Assembly (NCBI GenBank): GCA_020465985.1
Contig: JAANYP010007214.1
Coordinates: 1-64,000, forward strand
Source of the DNA: Centrapalus pauciflorus
Lineage: Eukaryota; Streptophyta; Magnoliopsida; Asterales; Asteraceae
Reading direction: 5' to 3'
Length of the DNA: 64,000 nt
Notes under the pieces: generated by a model
The model's input: only the letters and a program-made list of their open reading frames with translations
Told to the model about the DNA's origin: nothing
Database searches by the model: none
Program-made: the position numbers and the translations under genes
In this document: in pieces, positions 43,501 to 55,560 of the stretch
Layout of the letters: each line of letters starts with the position of its first letter
Numbering within the stretch: position 1 is the stretch's first letter

Positions 43501-46363
43501 TTAGTTATCACGGGGAACCCAAGCCATGACTGACTTGGTAATACCATTCTCGTCCACATACTTGAACTCTTTCAAATACCCATCTCTCCTTTCAGGTGAC
43601 TTGGGTGTTTGATTTAGAGTCTGTTGTGGTGCAGAGAGATTTAAGTTCACTCTCGGCCTTTGTGTAGGCATTTGCTGTGGAGCTCTTGGATAATTTCGAT
43701 TATAAGGCATTTCCGAGGGATATCCCTGAGCTCTACCTGGTGTTTGATATCTTACAGGAGTGTGTGACCTAACCGGAGTGTAAGCTCTTCTAGGTGTAGT
43801 ACTCCTATAATTTTGTTGAGTATTGTCCTAGTTTGATTAGGGACTCTATTCGTGGAATTAGTGCTAATCACTTCATTTGGTCGACCTGACACAGGCGTTT
43901 GTTTCACATCACTTTTTGGTGTGGCTTGCACAATTTTCCCGGTATTTTGAGAACCACTTGTGCTTGCTACACTTGAAGAAGGTTTATGTTGTTTCGACTT
44001 TCCAGTTTTAGGTGTAGAGTCTACCTTCCTATGTTGACAACTAGAAGCAACATGTCCCTTTTCATGACATCTAAAACACGACATTTTATCAATTGACTTC
44101 TTGTGCGTGCCCTTTGATTTAGGTGTCTCACTAGTGTCACGTTCTTTTGTCTCAACTACAGTGACTATTTCCTCTTACTGATCATTAAAGTCAATTTTGG
44201 CTTCTCCTACAAGCTTATCACTAGAAGATGGCACAAATTTAACTTTCTTAATCCTGACATTGTTACTAGTCACCTTAGTTTCTTTATCCTTAACAATTTC
44301 AGACACAGGGTCAGGTGCTACCTCTGATTCAACTGGTTTATCAGTCTTATCCTGAGGCTGAGGTACATAGTTATCATTGAAAGGTGGAGGACTCTCAATA
44401 TACCCTAAACCTACAGGTTTCTTAGACTGACGATGTGCATCTAATATCTTCCCTAGGTTCGGTGATGAGCTCCTAAACTTCTCCAGTTTACTATTCACCT
44501 CGGCTACCTTAACCTTAGACTCGGCTAGCTCTACCTCTTTGATCTTAAGCTCTTTGGTCAATGCCTCAACATGCTCATACATTAGTTCTATTCTAACACA
44601 CTGCTCACTCAGCTTGTCTTTTAGAACTATGACATCTTGTGCATCTGCCTTAAGCTTATTTCTAAGGTCTTCCTTAATGTCTAAGAGGCTAGCACTGTCC
44701 GATTTTAAGGATTCATTTTGAGCAGTTAGATTTTGATGTGATTCTAGGACTAAGTTTAATCTATCATTAGACGTAGCACACAAATCACATAAATCTTGGA
44801 ATGTAGAGAAGTTTAGAATTACCTTTGCGTGATCAGATTCCACATTGGCCATCTGTGCGGCGAACACCAGAATCTTCTGATCTTCTGATTTTTCTACCAA
44901 CATAGGACTTGTATCATTTTGAAATTTGTCCTTTGTTTCTTCCTCTGCTCCGACACTTCTAGTCTCCGTTACTTCAGCCATAAAGTCTCTAGCGTTGGAC
45001 TCTGGATGTGTACTCCAGTTATATGTTCCATCGAGTTGTCTGTCAGATGTGACATTGGTTAACAGACCAGCTATGTTTGCCCAATTGCTTGAACTACCCG
45101 GCTGATATCTCCCTTGAGACTGATTCTGGTGCTGGTTCTGGTAGTTCTCAACTTTAGGTCTCTGACATTCTCTAGCGAAATGTCCTAACCATTGGCAGTT
45201 GTAGCACTTAACTTTGGATTTATCAAACCCAATTTTATTATTGCTAACATTGAGATTTCTGCCCATCCATTTGATGAATCTCTTAACACGCTGAGTTACC
45301 ATGGCCAGTTGCCATTGCAGATCCATCTCCTCTAAATCATCAGGGTCCACCTGATCATAATCCTCATCCCATAGCGCAGGATCGTTGATTTTCCCTTGAA
45401 CGCAATTGCCATAAGTGGCCACAAATGAAGCCAACAGATTTAGATGGTCTTCAGCTGATTTTGAGCTCATCGGCATCCTTGAGTATCCTTGAGACGTAGA
45501 TGCAGACTGAGTTGGCTTTTATTCCGGTCTGGAGTACCCTAAGAAAGCCCGGCTCCCTGAGTCATCTACTTCAACCGGAGTCGTTGCTTCACCCGTAAAG
45601 AATGTTGTAGCCTTCTTTCATTCACTTGCCACTGAAGGTTTGGACTTCCCAAAATACATATCCGGATCCTGTACTTGGTCATACTCCCGTTCCTTCTTCA
45701 GCAATTCAAAGTTATAGGCCCTCAGCGTTCCTATGACTTTTTGTAGAGTTAGTGTCTCAAACTTCTCTTCATCATGCTTTATCAGCGCCACATACATCTC
45801 CCATTTGGCTGGTAAGGCATCTAGAATTTTCTCAATCTTCTCTAACTCACGATACTCGACATCGTGGTTGTCTAACTCAGTCAACAAATGATAGAACCTA
45901 GTAATGGTCTCATCCAGCTTTTCATTTTTCAAACCTTTGAAAATAGCGAACTTCTGTTTGAGCATTTCCATTCTACCTTTTCTAACCCTCGGATTACCTT
46001 CACACCTTTTCTCCAATGCATCCCACAACTCTTTTGTTGTTCGTTGATTTCGAAATGTGTGCAGGATCTCCTGAGGTAATGCCATTCTAATAATCGAGAA
46101 TGCTCGGTTCACGGCCTCATATAACTTCTTATCATCATCCTTCATCATTTGATATGATAAGACTCGTTGATGTCCCTTAGCTTCTGTTGTAGGTGGAATG
46201 TATCCCTCGTCGATACAAATCCACATTCTCATATCATTGAATCGAGTAAGTCGGCGAACCTATCCTTCCATCAATAATAATCTTCCAATTTCATCAGCTT
46301 AGGTGGAGAATTTGCTTTTCCGACCTCATGGTCCATTATAATAAACCTTTGTAAACTTGTCAT
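43501..46363 (-). pseudogene. gag: Copia-3 gag, decayed
   Basis: Starts MTSLQRFIIMDHEVG at 46363. TGA replaces Trp after LEDYY, and a second break follows near 46235. Open pieces then cover the Copia Gag domain (46232-45618), the first CCHC knuckle CYNCQWLGHFAREC and coiled coil (45476-44175), the second knuckle CFRCHEKGHVASSC (44084-43752) and the tail to PRDN (43710-43501). Several stops and at least one frame change; layout otherwise as in Copia-4. Confidence 0.9.
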
Positions 46364-46927
46364 TTTTTTTCTGAAAAGTTTTGAATCTAAAACTTAATTA
46401 ATTTAATTTGAAATTAATTTAAATTAACACTTTCGAACTGGAGGAAGTTCGAATTTAATTAATTTTAAATTTGTTTGAAATTAAATTCGAAATCAAGTTT
46501 GAAATCAAACAAATTCGAAAATAATGACAGATTCGAAGATGTTGCAAAATTCGAATTTAGGGAAATTCGAAAATGAGCAAATTCGAATCAATGAAACTCG
46601 AATCAAACCCTAAAATAACTTCGACAGGAGCGTATTTTCTGATAAATTCGAATTTTGAATAAACCCTAATACCCCTTTGATGTTCGAGCGCCGCAAGTTC
46701 GAAAAACGGCTAAAAGTTTGAATTTTTTCAAATTTTCAGATTAAACCAAAGTTTTTAGGAATAAAAACTCTGATTTCGACTAAAAATGTTGAACTAATAG
46801 GAACTTTTTCCCTATATCTTACTTGAAAAACTCGAAATCTATCCAAAAACGTGATTTGACCGTCCAAAAACGTCAAGAAACCACAGATGTTACTTGTGAA
46901 CACGAATAACACCACGAACACCCTTAT
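46364..46927 (-). other. Copia-3 leader
   Basis: Noncoding, about 560 nt, with many TTCGAA motifs flanked by A/T (for example AATTCGAATT). TTTTCAG lies 7 nt before the gag ATG, like TTTCAG 5 nt before the Copia-4 gag ATG, so a leader intron is possible. Confidence 0.6.
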
Positions 46928-46940
46928 GGCTCTGATACCA
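46928..46940 (-). other. Primer binding site, Copia-3
   Basis: TGGTATCAGAGCC on the minus strand, 2 nt after the LTR end ACCTTACA; initiator Met-tRNA type. Confidence 0.9.
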
Positions 46941-46942
46941 CT

Positions 46943-47509
46943 TGTAAGGTCGCCTGACTACGAATCCTATCTTGACGCGACACCTGCCAACGAGTGCGGA
47001 ATCCTCGTTAGCGGCTTGACGGATAGACCACGCACACCGAAACACGGAGACTAAACAGTGATAGACGAACAACGAAACGTCCCTACACGATGATTCTCTC
47101 CAAACGAAACTCTCTAAATGCTAGCAAGTTCGAGATCGCCCTTTGCACAAATCGATCTGAAATTCTGCAAAAGTCTGATAATTAATCGAATTAACCCTTA
47201 ATGATAACACCCAGTTCGAATTTGTCTAAGACAAGTTCAAACATGGCCCAAGGCCTTTCGAACTTGTCCTTTGAGAAATTCGAATTTGAGTCTTCAAACT
47301 TATGTTTGAACTTATCTTTGAAGTTATGTTTGAACTTATTATAATACATTACATCAAGTTCAAACATACATACAATCAAATCAAACATATATAATCAAAC
47401 ATATAACAAACATATATCAAACACTTGTAAATGTATAACAATAGTCAAATTGTGTTTTACAAAATATGTCTATACTTAGACTGCTATCGTCATCCAGGGT
47501 GCACTAACA
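46943..47509 (-). repeat. 5' LTR of Copia-3 (outer, right), 567 bp
   Basis: Plus-strand ends TGTAAGGTCGCC...GCACTAACA; differs from the left outer LTR at scattered bases and a few short indels. Followed by the second ATTCC target copy at 47510. Confidence 0.9.
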
Positions 47510-47514
47510 ATTCC
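47510..47514. repeat. Target-site duplication ATTCC, right copy (Copia-3)
   Basis: Exact match to 29597-29601. With one copy removed, the two halves of the Gypsy-2 gag join; GCCATTCC/GCCATTCG at the joint is itself a small duplication that shifts the frame. Confidence 0.85.
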
Positions 47515-47903
47515 GCCATTCGGATGGTGAATAATCTGATGGATCAAGTGGCAAGACGAATGGAGGCCAAGGCAGGGGATAACAAGAGGAAGTGGGCGGA
47601 CAAATTAGGGAAAGGTTCGGGCTCACAGTCCAAAAGCCCTGAAACCATCAAGGCATTCGTTTCTGGGACTGAGCCAAGAAAGGCAATACCGACAACAAAC
47701 CATTGTGTAACCGATGCACCTACCACCACGTAGGTCCCTGTCCAATCCCTTGCGGGAAATGTAAGAAACTTGGTCATCTGACCCAGGAATGTAAGTATAA
47801 CGCCAACGGAAACAACAGCGGTGCACAAAGGAGCTGTTTCGAATGTGGAAACACCGGGCGTTTCAAGAAGAACTGTCCAAAGTTAAACAACAATGGTGGA
47901 GCC
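47510..47903 (+). pseudogene. gag: Gypsy-2 gag, second part, with zinc knuckles
   Basis: Continuation of the gag cut at 29601: MVNNLMDQVARRMEAKAGDN, a basic linker, then knuckles CGKCKKLGHLTQEC and CFECGNTGRFKKNC; the second has Arg where the zinc-binding His should be. A frame change lies before the knuckles. The gene is cut again at 47903 by the Copia-4 LTR; no continuation is found after 61439. Confidence 0.85.
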
Positions 47904-48548
47904 TGTTGGTACATCCTGTGTGACGACAGCAGTCTAAGTGATCCTACATTGTGATTTTAGCAAGTGTGTGATATACATGTTTATATATGGTTGATATTTA
48001 TTAGTGTTTCTATGTTTGAACTTGATGTAACGTATTACAAGAAGTTCAAACATAAAGTACAAAGATAAATTCAATCATAAGTTATAACGTAAGGTTCAAC
48101 ACTTAGTTGTTTATGTAAAAGGCTAGATTCAAATTATATATGGGTTGACATTCGAATCTGTGATAGATTCGAATGTAACCATAGATTCGAAAATAGGCTA
48201 GATTCGAGACTGTCAATATGGACAGACTCGAATGGGCCTTGGGCCAGATTCGAGGTTGGCCCACAACAGACTCGAATCAGGGTCTATAATTAGGGATAGA
48301 CTCGAATCATTAAGAGACTTTTTGCAGAATTCGTGAGGAATTAAGCAAGAGGCGATCTCGAGTTTATCAGCTAGGTGAGTGCCGTTTCGGAGAGAATTAG
48401 TTCGTAGGATCGTTCGTGTGTCGTTCGTTCAGCGTCTAATAGTCTCCGTGTTCCGTTGGGTGAGAGTTGTCCGTCTAACCGTCAACGAGGATTCCGCACT
48501 CGTTCACGGATCCGCGTCTAGATAGATCTTGCAGTCGTAGACCTTACA
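47904..48548 (+). repeat. 5' LTR of Copia-4, 645 bp
   Basis: TGTTGGTACATCC...GTAGACCTTACA. U3 has a dense run of TTCGAATC/GATTCGAA motifs (48128-48280) ending at a TATA-like TATAATTA (48285-48292). Inserted in Gypsy-2 gag after GGTGGAGCC. Confidence 0.93.
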
Positions 48549-48550
48549 AG

Positions 48551-48563
48551 TGGTATCAGAGCC
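48551..48563 (+). other. Primer binding site, Copia-4
   Basis: TGGTATCAGAGCC, 2 nt after the LTR; initiator Met-tRNA type. Confidence 0.93.
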
Positions 48564-49223
48564 TACGGAGTGTTCTTGGTGTTCTTCGTGTTCATCAGAT
48601 ACATTCTAGGTTTCTTGACGCTAGTTGGACGGTTTTGCTCTCAAAAACGTGTTTCTGAGCTTAGCAAATTCATATTCGGGAAACACTTTGTGGTTTTTCA
48701 CGTTTTTGATCGAAATCATTATTTTTCGTTTGGAAAATAGTGATTTAATCTGTAAAACGTCAAAAAATCAAAGTGTTAGTCGTTTTTCGAGTTTGCGACG
48801 CTCGAATCTATAGGGGTAATTAGGGTTTCACTCTAGTCTCGAGTCTAACCTAAATACGCTCCTTTCGAGTCAATTTCAGTGAGTTTCGAATCTACTGTGT
48901 TTCGAATCTGTTACTTCATTCGAATTGGATCTCGAATCTGTGTTGTTTCGAGTTTATTTCGAGTCTGTTACTATTTCGATTCTGTGCTTCGACTCTGCTG
49001 ACATTCGAATCTGCTGAGCCTTCGAATCTAAGGACCATCGAATCTAAGGAGTTGTTCGAATCTGACATTATTTCGAATCTAATTGACTTTTAAGACTTAA
49101 TCGAATTTATTCTCAAAAGATTTAATATTAATTAGTTTCGAATCTATCTAGATTCGAATAAGTTAGTCTAAATCAGTTTCGAATTAAATTAATTAAGGTC
49201 AACTTCAATTTGTTTCAGAAAAG
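48564..49223 (+). other. Copia-4 leader with TTCGAATCTG motif array
   Basis: Noncoding. From about 48782 to 49175 it carries around twenty copies or near-copies of TTCGAATCT/GAGTCT. It ends TTTGTTTCAG (CAG at 49216-49218) 5 nt before the gag ATG, an acceptor-like site; a weak donor-like CTAG|GTTTCT lies at 48609/48610. The GT is kept in Copia-3 (TGTG|GTTTCT). Splicing here is only a suggestion. Confidence 0.6.
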
Positions 49224-52100
49224 ATGTCAAATCTTCAGAAATTCCTTGAGATGGATCACGAAGTTGGGAAGGCAAATGCAACGCCTAAGCTGATGAAAGT
49301 TGAGGACTATTACTGGTGGAAGGACAGATTTACAGATTTTGTACGATTCAATGATATGCGCATGTGGGTGTGCATAGATGAAGGGTACATTCCGCCAGTA
49401 TCTGAAGTTGAAGGCCGTCAAAAGGTCTTGTCATATCAGATGATGAAAGAGGATGACAAGAAACTATTTGAAGCTGAGAACAAAGCTTTCTCCATAATCC
49501 GTATGGCTTTACCTCAAGATATTTTACACACATTTCGGACTCAAAGGACGTCGAAGGAACTTTGGGAGTCTCTCCAGAAAAGGTGTGAAGGTAATCCTCG
49601 GGTGCGTAGAAAGCGTACAGAGCTGTTGACCCAACAGTTTGCGATTTTCAAGGCAATTAAGGATGAACAGTTGGATGATATTATCACAAGGTTCTATCAT
49701 CTGATAACGGAACTTGAAAGTCATGGAATTGAGTATTCGGACACTGACAAGAACAACAAGCTTCTTGATGCCCTACCAGCCAAATGGGCTATGTACGTGG
49801 CAATGATTAAGCTGAATGAGGACAAATATTATGCTCAATCACTTGATGACATTGTGGGAACGTTGAGGGCATATCACTTCGAGATGATTAAGGCTGAGAC
49901 TGATTACGAGCAAGTCCAGAATCCGGCTATGTATTTTGGAAAGACATCTAAATCATCAGTGACAGCTGAACCGAAGAGTGCTACAGCGTTTTTCACCGGA
50001 GAAACGTCATCGCCACCAGAGTCCGAAGACTCACTGAATCGCGCGTTCTTAGGGTTAGGAAGATCGGAAGAACCGCAACCTCAAGTCCAACAGGCATCGA
50101 CCAGTCAGAGCTATTCGAAGATGCCCATGAGCGCAAAGTCAGCGGAAGAGCATCTGAATCTACTTGCTTCGTTTGTGGCCGCTTATGGAAATTGTGTTCA
50201 AGGGAAGATCAATGATCCGGCTCTTTGGGATGAAGATTACGATCAGGTCGACCCTGATGACTTAGAGGAAATGGATCTTAAATGGCAACTGGCCATGGTG
50301 ACCCAGAGGGTTAAAAGATTCATTAAGAGAACTGGAAGGAATTTGCAGATGAATAACAAGGGGATCGGGTTTGATAAGTCCAAGGTGAAATGCTATAACT
50401 GTCAAGGACTAGGACACTTCGCCAGGGAGTGCCAGAGGCCAAAGGTAGAGACATACCAGGGACAGAGCCAACATCAAGGACAGTACCAAAATCAGTCCCA
50501 ACAAAGATACCTTCCGAGTTCCTCATCTGGTCAAGCCAATCTAGCGGGTCTATTATCCAATGTCACTTCTGACAGACAGCTAGATGGTACCTATGACTGG
50601 AGTTCACATCCTGAGTCAAATGCTAGAGCTTTCATGGCTGAAGTTACGGAGAATGGTTGTGAAGAAGAAGAGCAGACCACAAGGGACAGCAGTCCGATGT
50701 GGGTAGAGAAGGCGAATGATCAGACCGTGCTGGAGTTTGCTGCTCAGATGGCCAACGTGGAATCTGATAACTCTAAGGTTAGTCTTTCTTATTCTCTATT
50801 TTCAGAATTATGTGCTTTGTGTGCTACTTCTAATGATAGGTTAAATCTAGTCTTAGAATCACGCAAAACCATCTCTGCTCAAAATGAAAACTTAAAAATA
50901 GAAAACGCTAGCCTAAATGATATAAAGCAAGATTTAAAAGAAAAGCTTAAGGCTGATGCTCAAGACGTAATAGTTCTAAAAGACAAACTGAGTGAGCAGT
51001 GTGTTAGGATAGAGCTTATGTATGAACACGTAGAGGCCTTGACCAAAAGTCTGAAGGATAAGGACATAGAGCTAGCCGAGACCAAGGTTAAGGTAGCAGA
51101 GGCAAATAGCAAGCTGGAAAAGTTTAGGAATTCGAGCCTAAACCTAGGAAAAGTCTTAGATGCCCAAAGACAGTCCAAGAAGCCTGTAGGTCTAGGTTTT
51201 CACGAAATTCCTCCAACATTCAATGCGAACTATGTGCCTCAGCCTCAGGAGAAAACTGACAAGTCAGTAGACTTAGAGGACCTACCTGAACCGACACCTG
51301 AGCCTACAGTTGATAATACACCTAAGGTGGTTGACTCAACCGTCAAGGTCAAGAAAGTGAAATTTGTGTCTTCCTCCAGTGAAACACCTGCAGGAAAACA
51401 GAAAATTTCATGGGCTGACCAGGTCGATGAGACAGACACTGTAGATGTACCAAAGGCAGTAGACACTAGTGAGACACCTAGATCTAAGGGAACAACCAAA
51501 AAGTCCATGGATAAGATGTCTTGCTTTAGATGTCACGAGAAAGGGCATGTTGCTTCTCACTGTCCACTTAGGAAAGCAGATGTTATCCCTAAGACAGTGA
51601 ACCCAACACCTGTTAAGCCCTCACCCAGTGTGGCAAGCAGCAGTAGTTCTCAACCTACCGAGAAAACTGTGCAGGCCGCACCCAAACAAGTTGTGAAAAA
51701 CACACCGGTTACGGTTGGACCAAAGGAAGTGATTAGGACAAATTCACCGAATCGTGCCATTAATCAATCTAGGTCAGCACCACAACAAGTCTATAGGAGC
51801 ACCACACCTAGCAGGTCACATACTCCAGTTAGGTCTCATACTCCAGTTAGACAATATGCACCGGTAAGAGCTCAAGGATCACAGTCAGAAATGGCATATA
51901 ATAGAAATTATTCCAGAGCTCCACAACAAATGCCTACACCACGGCAAAGAGTGAACTTAAATCACTCGGCACCACAACAGAATTCAGTTCAAAGGCCCAA
52001 GTCACCTGAACGGCGAGATGGGTACTTGAAAGAGTTCACGTATGTGGACGAGAATGGTATTACCAAGTCAGTCATGGCTTGGGTTCCCCGTGATAACTAA
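49224..52100 (+). CDS. gag: Copia-4 Gag, intact (958 aa)
   Basis: The capsid-nucleocapsid protein that packages the element RNA. Order: Copia-type Gag domain in the first ~240 residues (YYWWKDRFTDFVRF, TSKELWESLQKRCEG, FYHLITELESHG, LLDALPAKWAMYV); first CCHC knuckle CYNCQGLGHFAREC near residue 390; a long coiled-coil region about 510-640; second CCHC knuckle CFRCHEKGHVASHC near 767; then a basic Ser/Thr/Pro/Gln-rich tail with repeated RSHTPV and a conserved end AWVPRDN. A long Gag with coiled coil is usual in Sireviruses; two knuckles almost 380 residues apart are notable. The TAA overlaps a branch-point-like signal. The start is the first ATG after the leader. Confidence 0.93.
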   Translation: MSNLQKFLEMDHEVGKANATPKLMKVEDYYWWKDRFTDFVRFNDMRMWVCIDEGYIPPVSEVEGRQKVLSYQMMKEDDKKLFEAENKAFSIIRMALPQDILHTFRTQRTSKELWESLQKRCEGNPRVRRKRTELLTQQFAIFKAIKDEQLDDIITRFYHLITELESHGIEYSDTDKNNKLLDALPAKWAMYVAMIKLNEDKYYAQSLDDIVGTLRAYHFEMIKAETDYEQVQNPAMYFGKTSKSSVTAEPKSATAFFTGETSSPPESEDSLNRAFLGLGRSEEPQPQVQQASTSQSYSKMPMSAKSAEEHLNLLASFVAAYGNCVQGKINDPALWDEDYDQVDPDDLEEMDLKWQLAMVTQRVKRFIKRTGRNLQMNNKGIGFDKSKVKCYNCQGLGHFARECQRPKVETYQGQSQHQGQYQNQSQQRYLPSSSSGQANLAGLLSNVTSDRQLDGTYDWSSHPESNARAFMAEVTENGCEEEEQTTRDSSPMWVEKANDQTVLEFAAQMANVESDNSKVSLSYSLFSELCALCATSNDRLNLVLESRKTISAQNENLKIENASLNDIKQDLKEKLKADAQDVIVLKDKLSEQCVRIELMYEHVEALTKSLKDKDIELAETKVKVAEANSKLEKFRNSSLNLGKVLDAQRQSKKPVGLGFHEIPPTFNANYVPQPQEKTDKSVDLEDLPEPTPEPTVDNTPKVVDSTVKVKKVKFVSSSSETPAGKQKISWADQVDETDTVDVPKAVDTSETPRSKGTTKKSMDKMSCFRCHEKGHVASHCPLRKADVIPKTVNPTPVKPSPSVASSSSSQPTEKTVQAAPKQVVKNTPVTVGPKEVIRTNSPNRAINQSRSAPQQVYRSTTPSRSHTPVRSHTPVRQYAPVRAQGSQSEMAYNRNYSRAPQQMPTPRQRVNLNHSAPQQNSVQRPKSPERRDGYLKEFTYVDENGITKSVMAWVPRDN

Positions 52101-52121
52101 CCTATTTTCTTTAATGTGCAG

Positions 52122-55100
52122 GAGATAACTACCGGTCCAAACAACAAGTGGTTCGTCGACAGTGGTTGCTCCAGGCACATGACGGGGAAAGAAGTCTTCT
52201 CACAGACTTCAAGGGGGGTAATAGGGGATTTGTATCATTCGCGGGTAACAAGGGTGGAAATATCACTGGAACTGGAGAAGTCACTAATGGGACGATTACT
52301 TTGGATCAAGTTTATCACGTTGATAAACTGGTTCATAATCTCATTAGTGTTTCTCAAATCTGTGATAAGAAGAACTCGGTGTTATTTACTGACACTGAGG
52401 CGTTAGTGCTAAATCCTGGATTCAAGATACCTGAAGATTGGATATTGATGCGGGCGCCAAGGAAGAATGACTTGTACATGCTCGATATGAACAAGCCAGA
52501 TACTTCGATGGGTCCGATCTGCTTACTATCAAAAGCTTCAGAGACAGAGTCCGTACTGTGGCACAGACGCATGGCTCACCTGCACCTGAGGAAGATGAAT
52601 TACATTACGAAGCATGGACTGGTGCAGGGTGTGCCCATGAAAAGTTTTCAGTTCGAGGATAAGTGTCTACCTTGCATGAAGGGCAAACAACACAAGAAGA
52701 CACACAAGTCCAAGAAGCAGAATTCCATAGCCTCAACATTCGATCTGTTGCACATGGACCTTTTCGGCCCAATCAACAAAAGGAGTATTGGAGGTAGTTG
52801 GTACTGCTTAGTTATCACCGACGATTACTCACGTTTTTCTTGGGTTTTCTTTTTAGGTACGAAGGACGAGACGGCTGCAAGGCTCATCGGGTTCTTGGAC
52901 CAAGTGGAGAACTCATACGGAACTAGGGTTAAATATATGCGTAGTGATAATGGAACTGAATTCAAAAACACTGTAATTGGTGTATATTGCCTATCAAAGG
53001 GCATAGTGCATCAATTCAGTGCACCATATGAACCTCAACAGAATGGGGTGGCCGAACGTAAAAATAGAACTTTGATTGAGGCTGCAAGGACTATGCTTTC
53101 GGATTCAAAGCTTCCTACCATGTTTTGGGGGGAGGCAGTGAATACCGCGTGCCACATTTTAAACCGAGTCCTTACAGTCAAATCATTGAACAAAACATGC
53201 TATGAAATTTTGAATAAACGGCCACCTAACTTAATTGGATTCGAACCGTTTGGAGTACCATGCACACTTTTAAGAACAAAACATCAACCGAAGTTTGGTG
53301 AAAAGGCTGACGAAATATACTTCCTAGGTTATGTGCCAAACTCACCAAACAAACGGGTGTTTAACAAAACAACTGGTACTGTGGAAATTGTGTATAACAT
53401 TGAAGTCACAAGTTATACACATGAACCCCAAACTGGTCCGGAATGGATATTTGACTATGATAAGTTATTTGAGTCATTTAACATTCCTCTGGATGATAAT
53501 GCAGGTACAATCGAGAAGGACATGGCGACCTTGCATCTGAACGACGATGGCCAAATCTTTCCAAGGACCACGTTCGAATCTACATCCGAGCCTACTGCGA
53601 CTGTAGATGGATCTCCAGAAGTTGCTGATCAAGAGGCACCTAACACTGAGAATCAGACTCAAGCTTCAAGTTCTAACTCTGAGGAAAACGTCCGTGAGGA
53701 GGAAAATGTAGAAGCTGAGCCTGTTCCCCCTTTAGGTGAAACAGGATCCAACTTAGGAGATAATCTAAGGGTTGATGAAATAGAGACCTCTAGGATTAAC
53801 AAGAACCATCCAATAGAAAGCATCATAGGAAATCCTAACGAGGGTGTGAAGACTCGGAGTAGTGTAAATAACAACACTGTGTTGTTGTCGATGATAAACG
53901 ACTCCGAGGCATATCACACATGTCTATATTCGTGTTTCATATCGCAAGTAGAGCCCAAAAATGTGCAAATGGCACTTAAGGACAACTCCTGGGTTGAAGC
54001 GATGCAGGAAGAACTTTCACAATATAGGAAACTAGAAGTGTGGGAGTTAGTTCCGTTACCTCGAGGGGAGATTGCAATAGGAACCAAATGGGTTTTTATG
54101 TGCAAGAGAGACGATCGGGGTATAGTCACGCGCAACAAGGCGAGATTAGTTGTAAAGGGTTTCAACCAAGAGGAGGGAATCGATTACAACGAAGTTTTTG
54201 CACCAGTAGCAAGGCTGGAAGCAATTAGATTGTTTCTAGCGTTTGCCTCCTTCAAAGGCTTTAAGGTATATCAACTGGACGTTAAGAGTGCTTTCCTGTA
54301 TGGGAAAGTGAAGGAGTTGGTGTATGTAGAACAACCGCCCGGATTTACAGATCCAAAATATCCTGATAGAGTATATCGCTTAGATAAGGCTCTTTATGGA
54401 TTACATCAGGCACCTAGGGCGTGGTATGAGACTTTATCCAACCATCTTTTAGAAAACGGTTTTGAAAGGGGTAGGATAGATAGTACTCTATTTGTGAAGA
54501 GGAAGGGTGAACACTTTATCTTGGTACAAGTGTACGTCGATGATATCATTTTTGGATCATCAGACGAACAGATGTGCAAAGATTTCGAAAAGGTGATGAA
54601 GTCTAAGTTCGAGATGAGTGCTATGGGGGAGTTGAATTTCTTTTTAGGGTTACAAGTTGACCAAAAGAAGGAAGGGATGTTTATCCATCAAACTAAGTAT
54701 GTCTATGACATATTAGAACGGTTTGGGATGGAGGGAACTAAGTTGACTGCCCATTTCAGCACGCCGATTCAAGTGAATCACAATCTCGGGCCGGGTACTG
54801 AAAGTGATACCAATGTGGATCCGACTTTATATCGGGCCATGATTGGGTCACTTATGTATTTAACTGCTTCAAGACCTGACATAATGTTTGCTGTGTGTAT
54901 TTGTGCTAGGTTTCAAGCGAATCCGAAGGAGATGCATATGAAAGCTGTGAAGCGGATTCTACGATACCTCAAGTCGAAACCGAAGCTGGGACTTTGGTAT
55001 CACGCGGAGGGAGATCTAGAGTTGGAGGCGTTCACAGATTCTGACTACGGAGGATGCAGCTTGACGCGCAAATCAACAACTGGAGGTTGTCAGTTCCTAG

Positions 55101-55489
55101 GAGGGAGATTGGTATCCTGGCAATGCAAGAAACAAACATCGGTAGCCGTGTCGACGTGCGAGGCCGAGTATGTTGCTGCTGGTAGTTGCTGCTCACAGGT
55201 TCTGTGGATACAACAACAATTGCGGGATTACGGTTTGGCTTACACTCAAACTCCTATTAGGATAGACAATCAATCTACAATTGCTATAACTAATAATCCA
55301 GTTAAACACAGTAAAACAAAGCACATAGACATAAGGCATCATTTTATTCGTGATTGTGCTGAAAAGAACTTAATCAAACTGGTAAAGGTGGCAACTGAAG
55401 ATAATAATGCAGATTTATTTACCAAAGCGTTTGATAAGTCACGGTTTGAGTATTTAATTCAACTGAATGGAATGCGCAACCCAGAGTAA
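52122..55489 (+). pseudogene. pol: Copia-4 pol with one frameshift
   Basis: In the gag frame from GAG at 52122 (ITTGPNNKWFVDSGCSRHMTG); then a G run of four (52184-52187), where Copia-1 has five, shifts the frame within the protease. The other frame is open from there to TAA at 55489, with all integrase, RT (YVDDIIFGS) and RNase H motifs of Copia-1 and the standard Arg in AERKNR. Thus one base separates it from an open gag-stop-pol arrangement; a consensus error in the run cannot be excluded. Confidence 0.9.
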
Positions 55490-55560
55490 TTTGACCTTAG
55501 TAGTAGTAAGTTTATTTTCTTTTAGAGTCGTAGTATTTCTTTCTTTACAGTAGTCTGCTA

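Larger units (their letters stand above)
29602..47509 (-). mobile_element. Copia-3: composite Sirevirus-type element with three LTRs (17.9 kb)
   Basis: Minus strand. Transcription order: 5' LTR (47509-46943), PBS, leader, gag, pol, hairpins, internal TATA, extra ORF (38094-35086), a different LTR (35044-34499), then part of a second intergenic region, a second extra ORF (33193-30318) and the 3' LTR (30170-29602). The two outer LTRs are alike and bounded by ATTCC duplications inside Gypsy-2 gag. The inner LTR is of a different sequence type. So two related elements were joined, by nested insertion with later deletion or by recombination. All its ORFs are broken. Confidence 0.85.
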
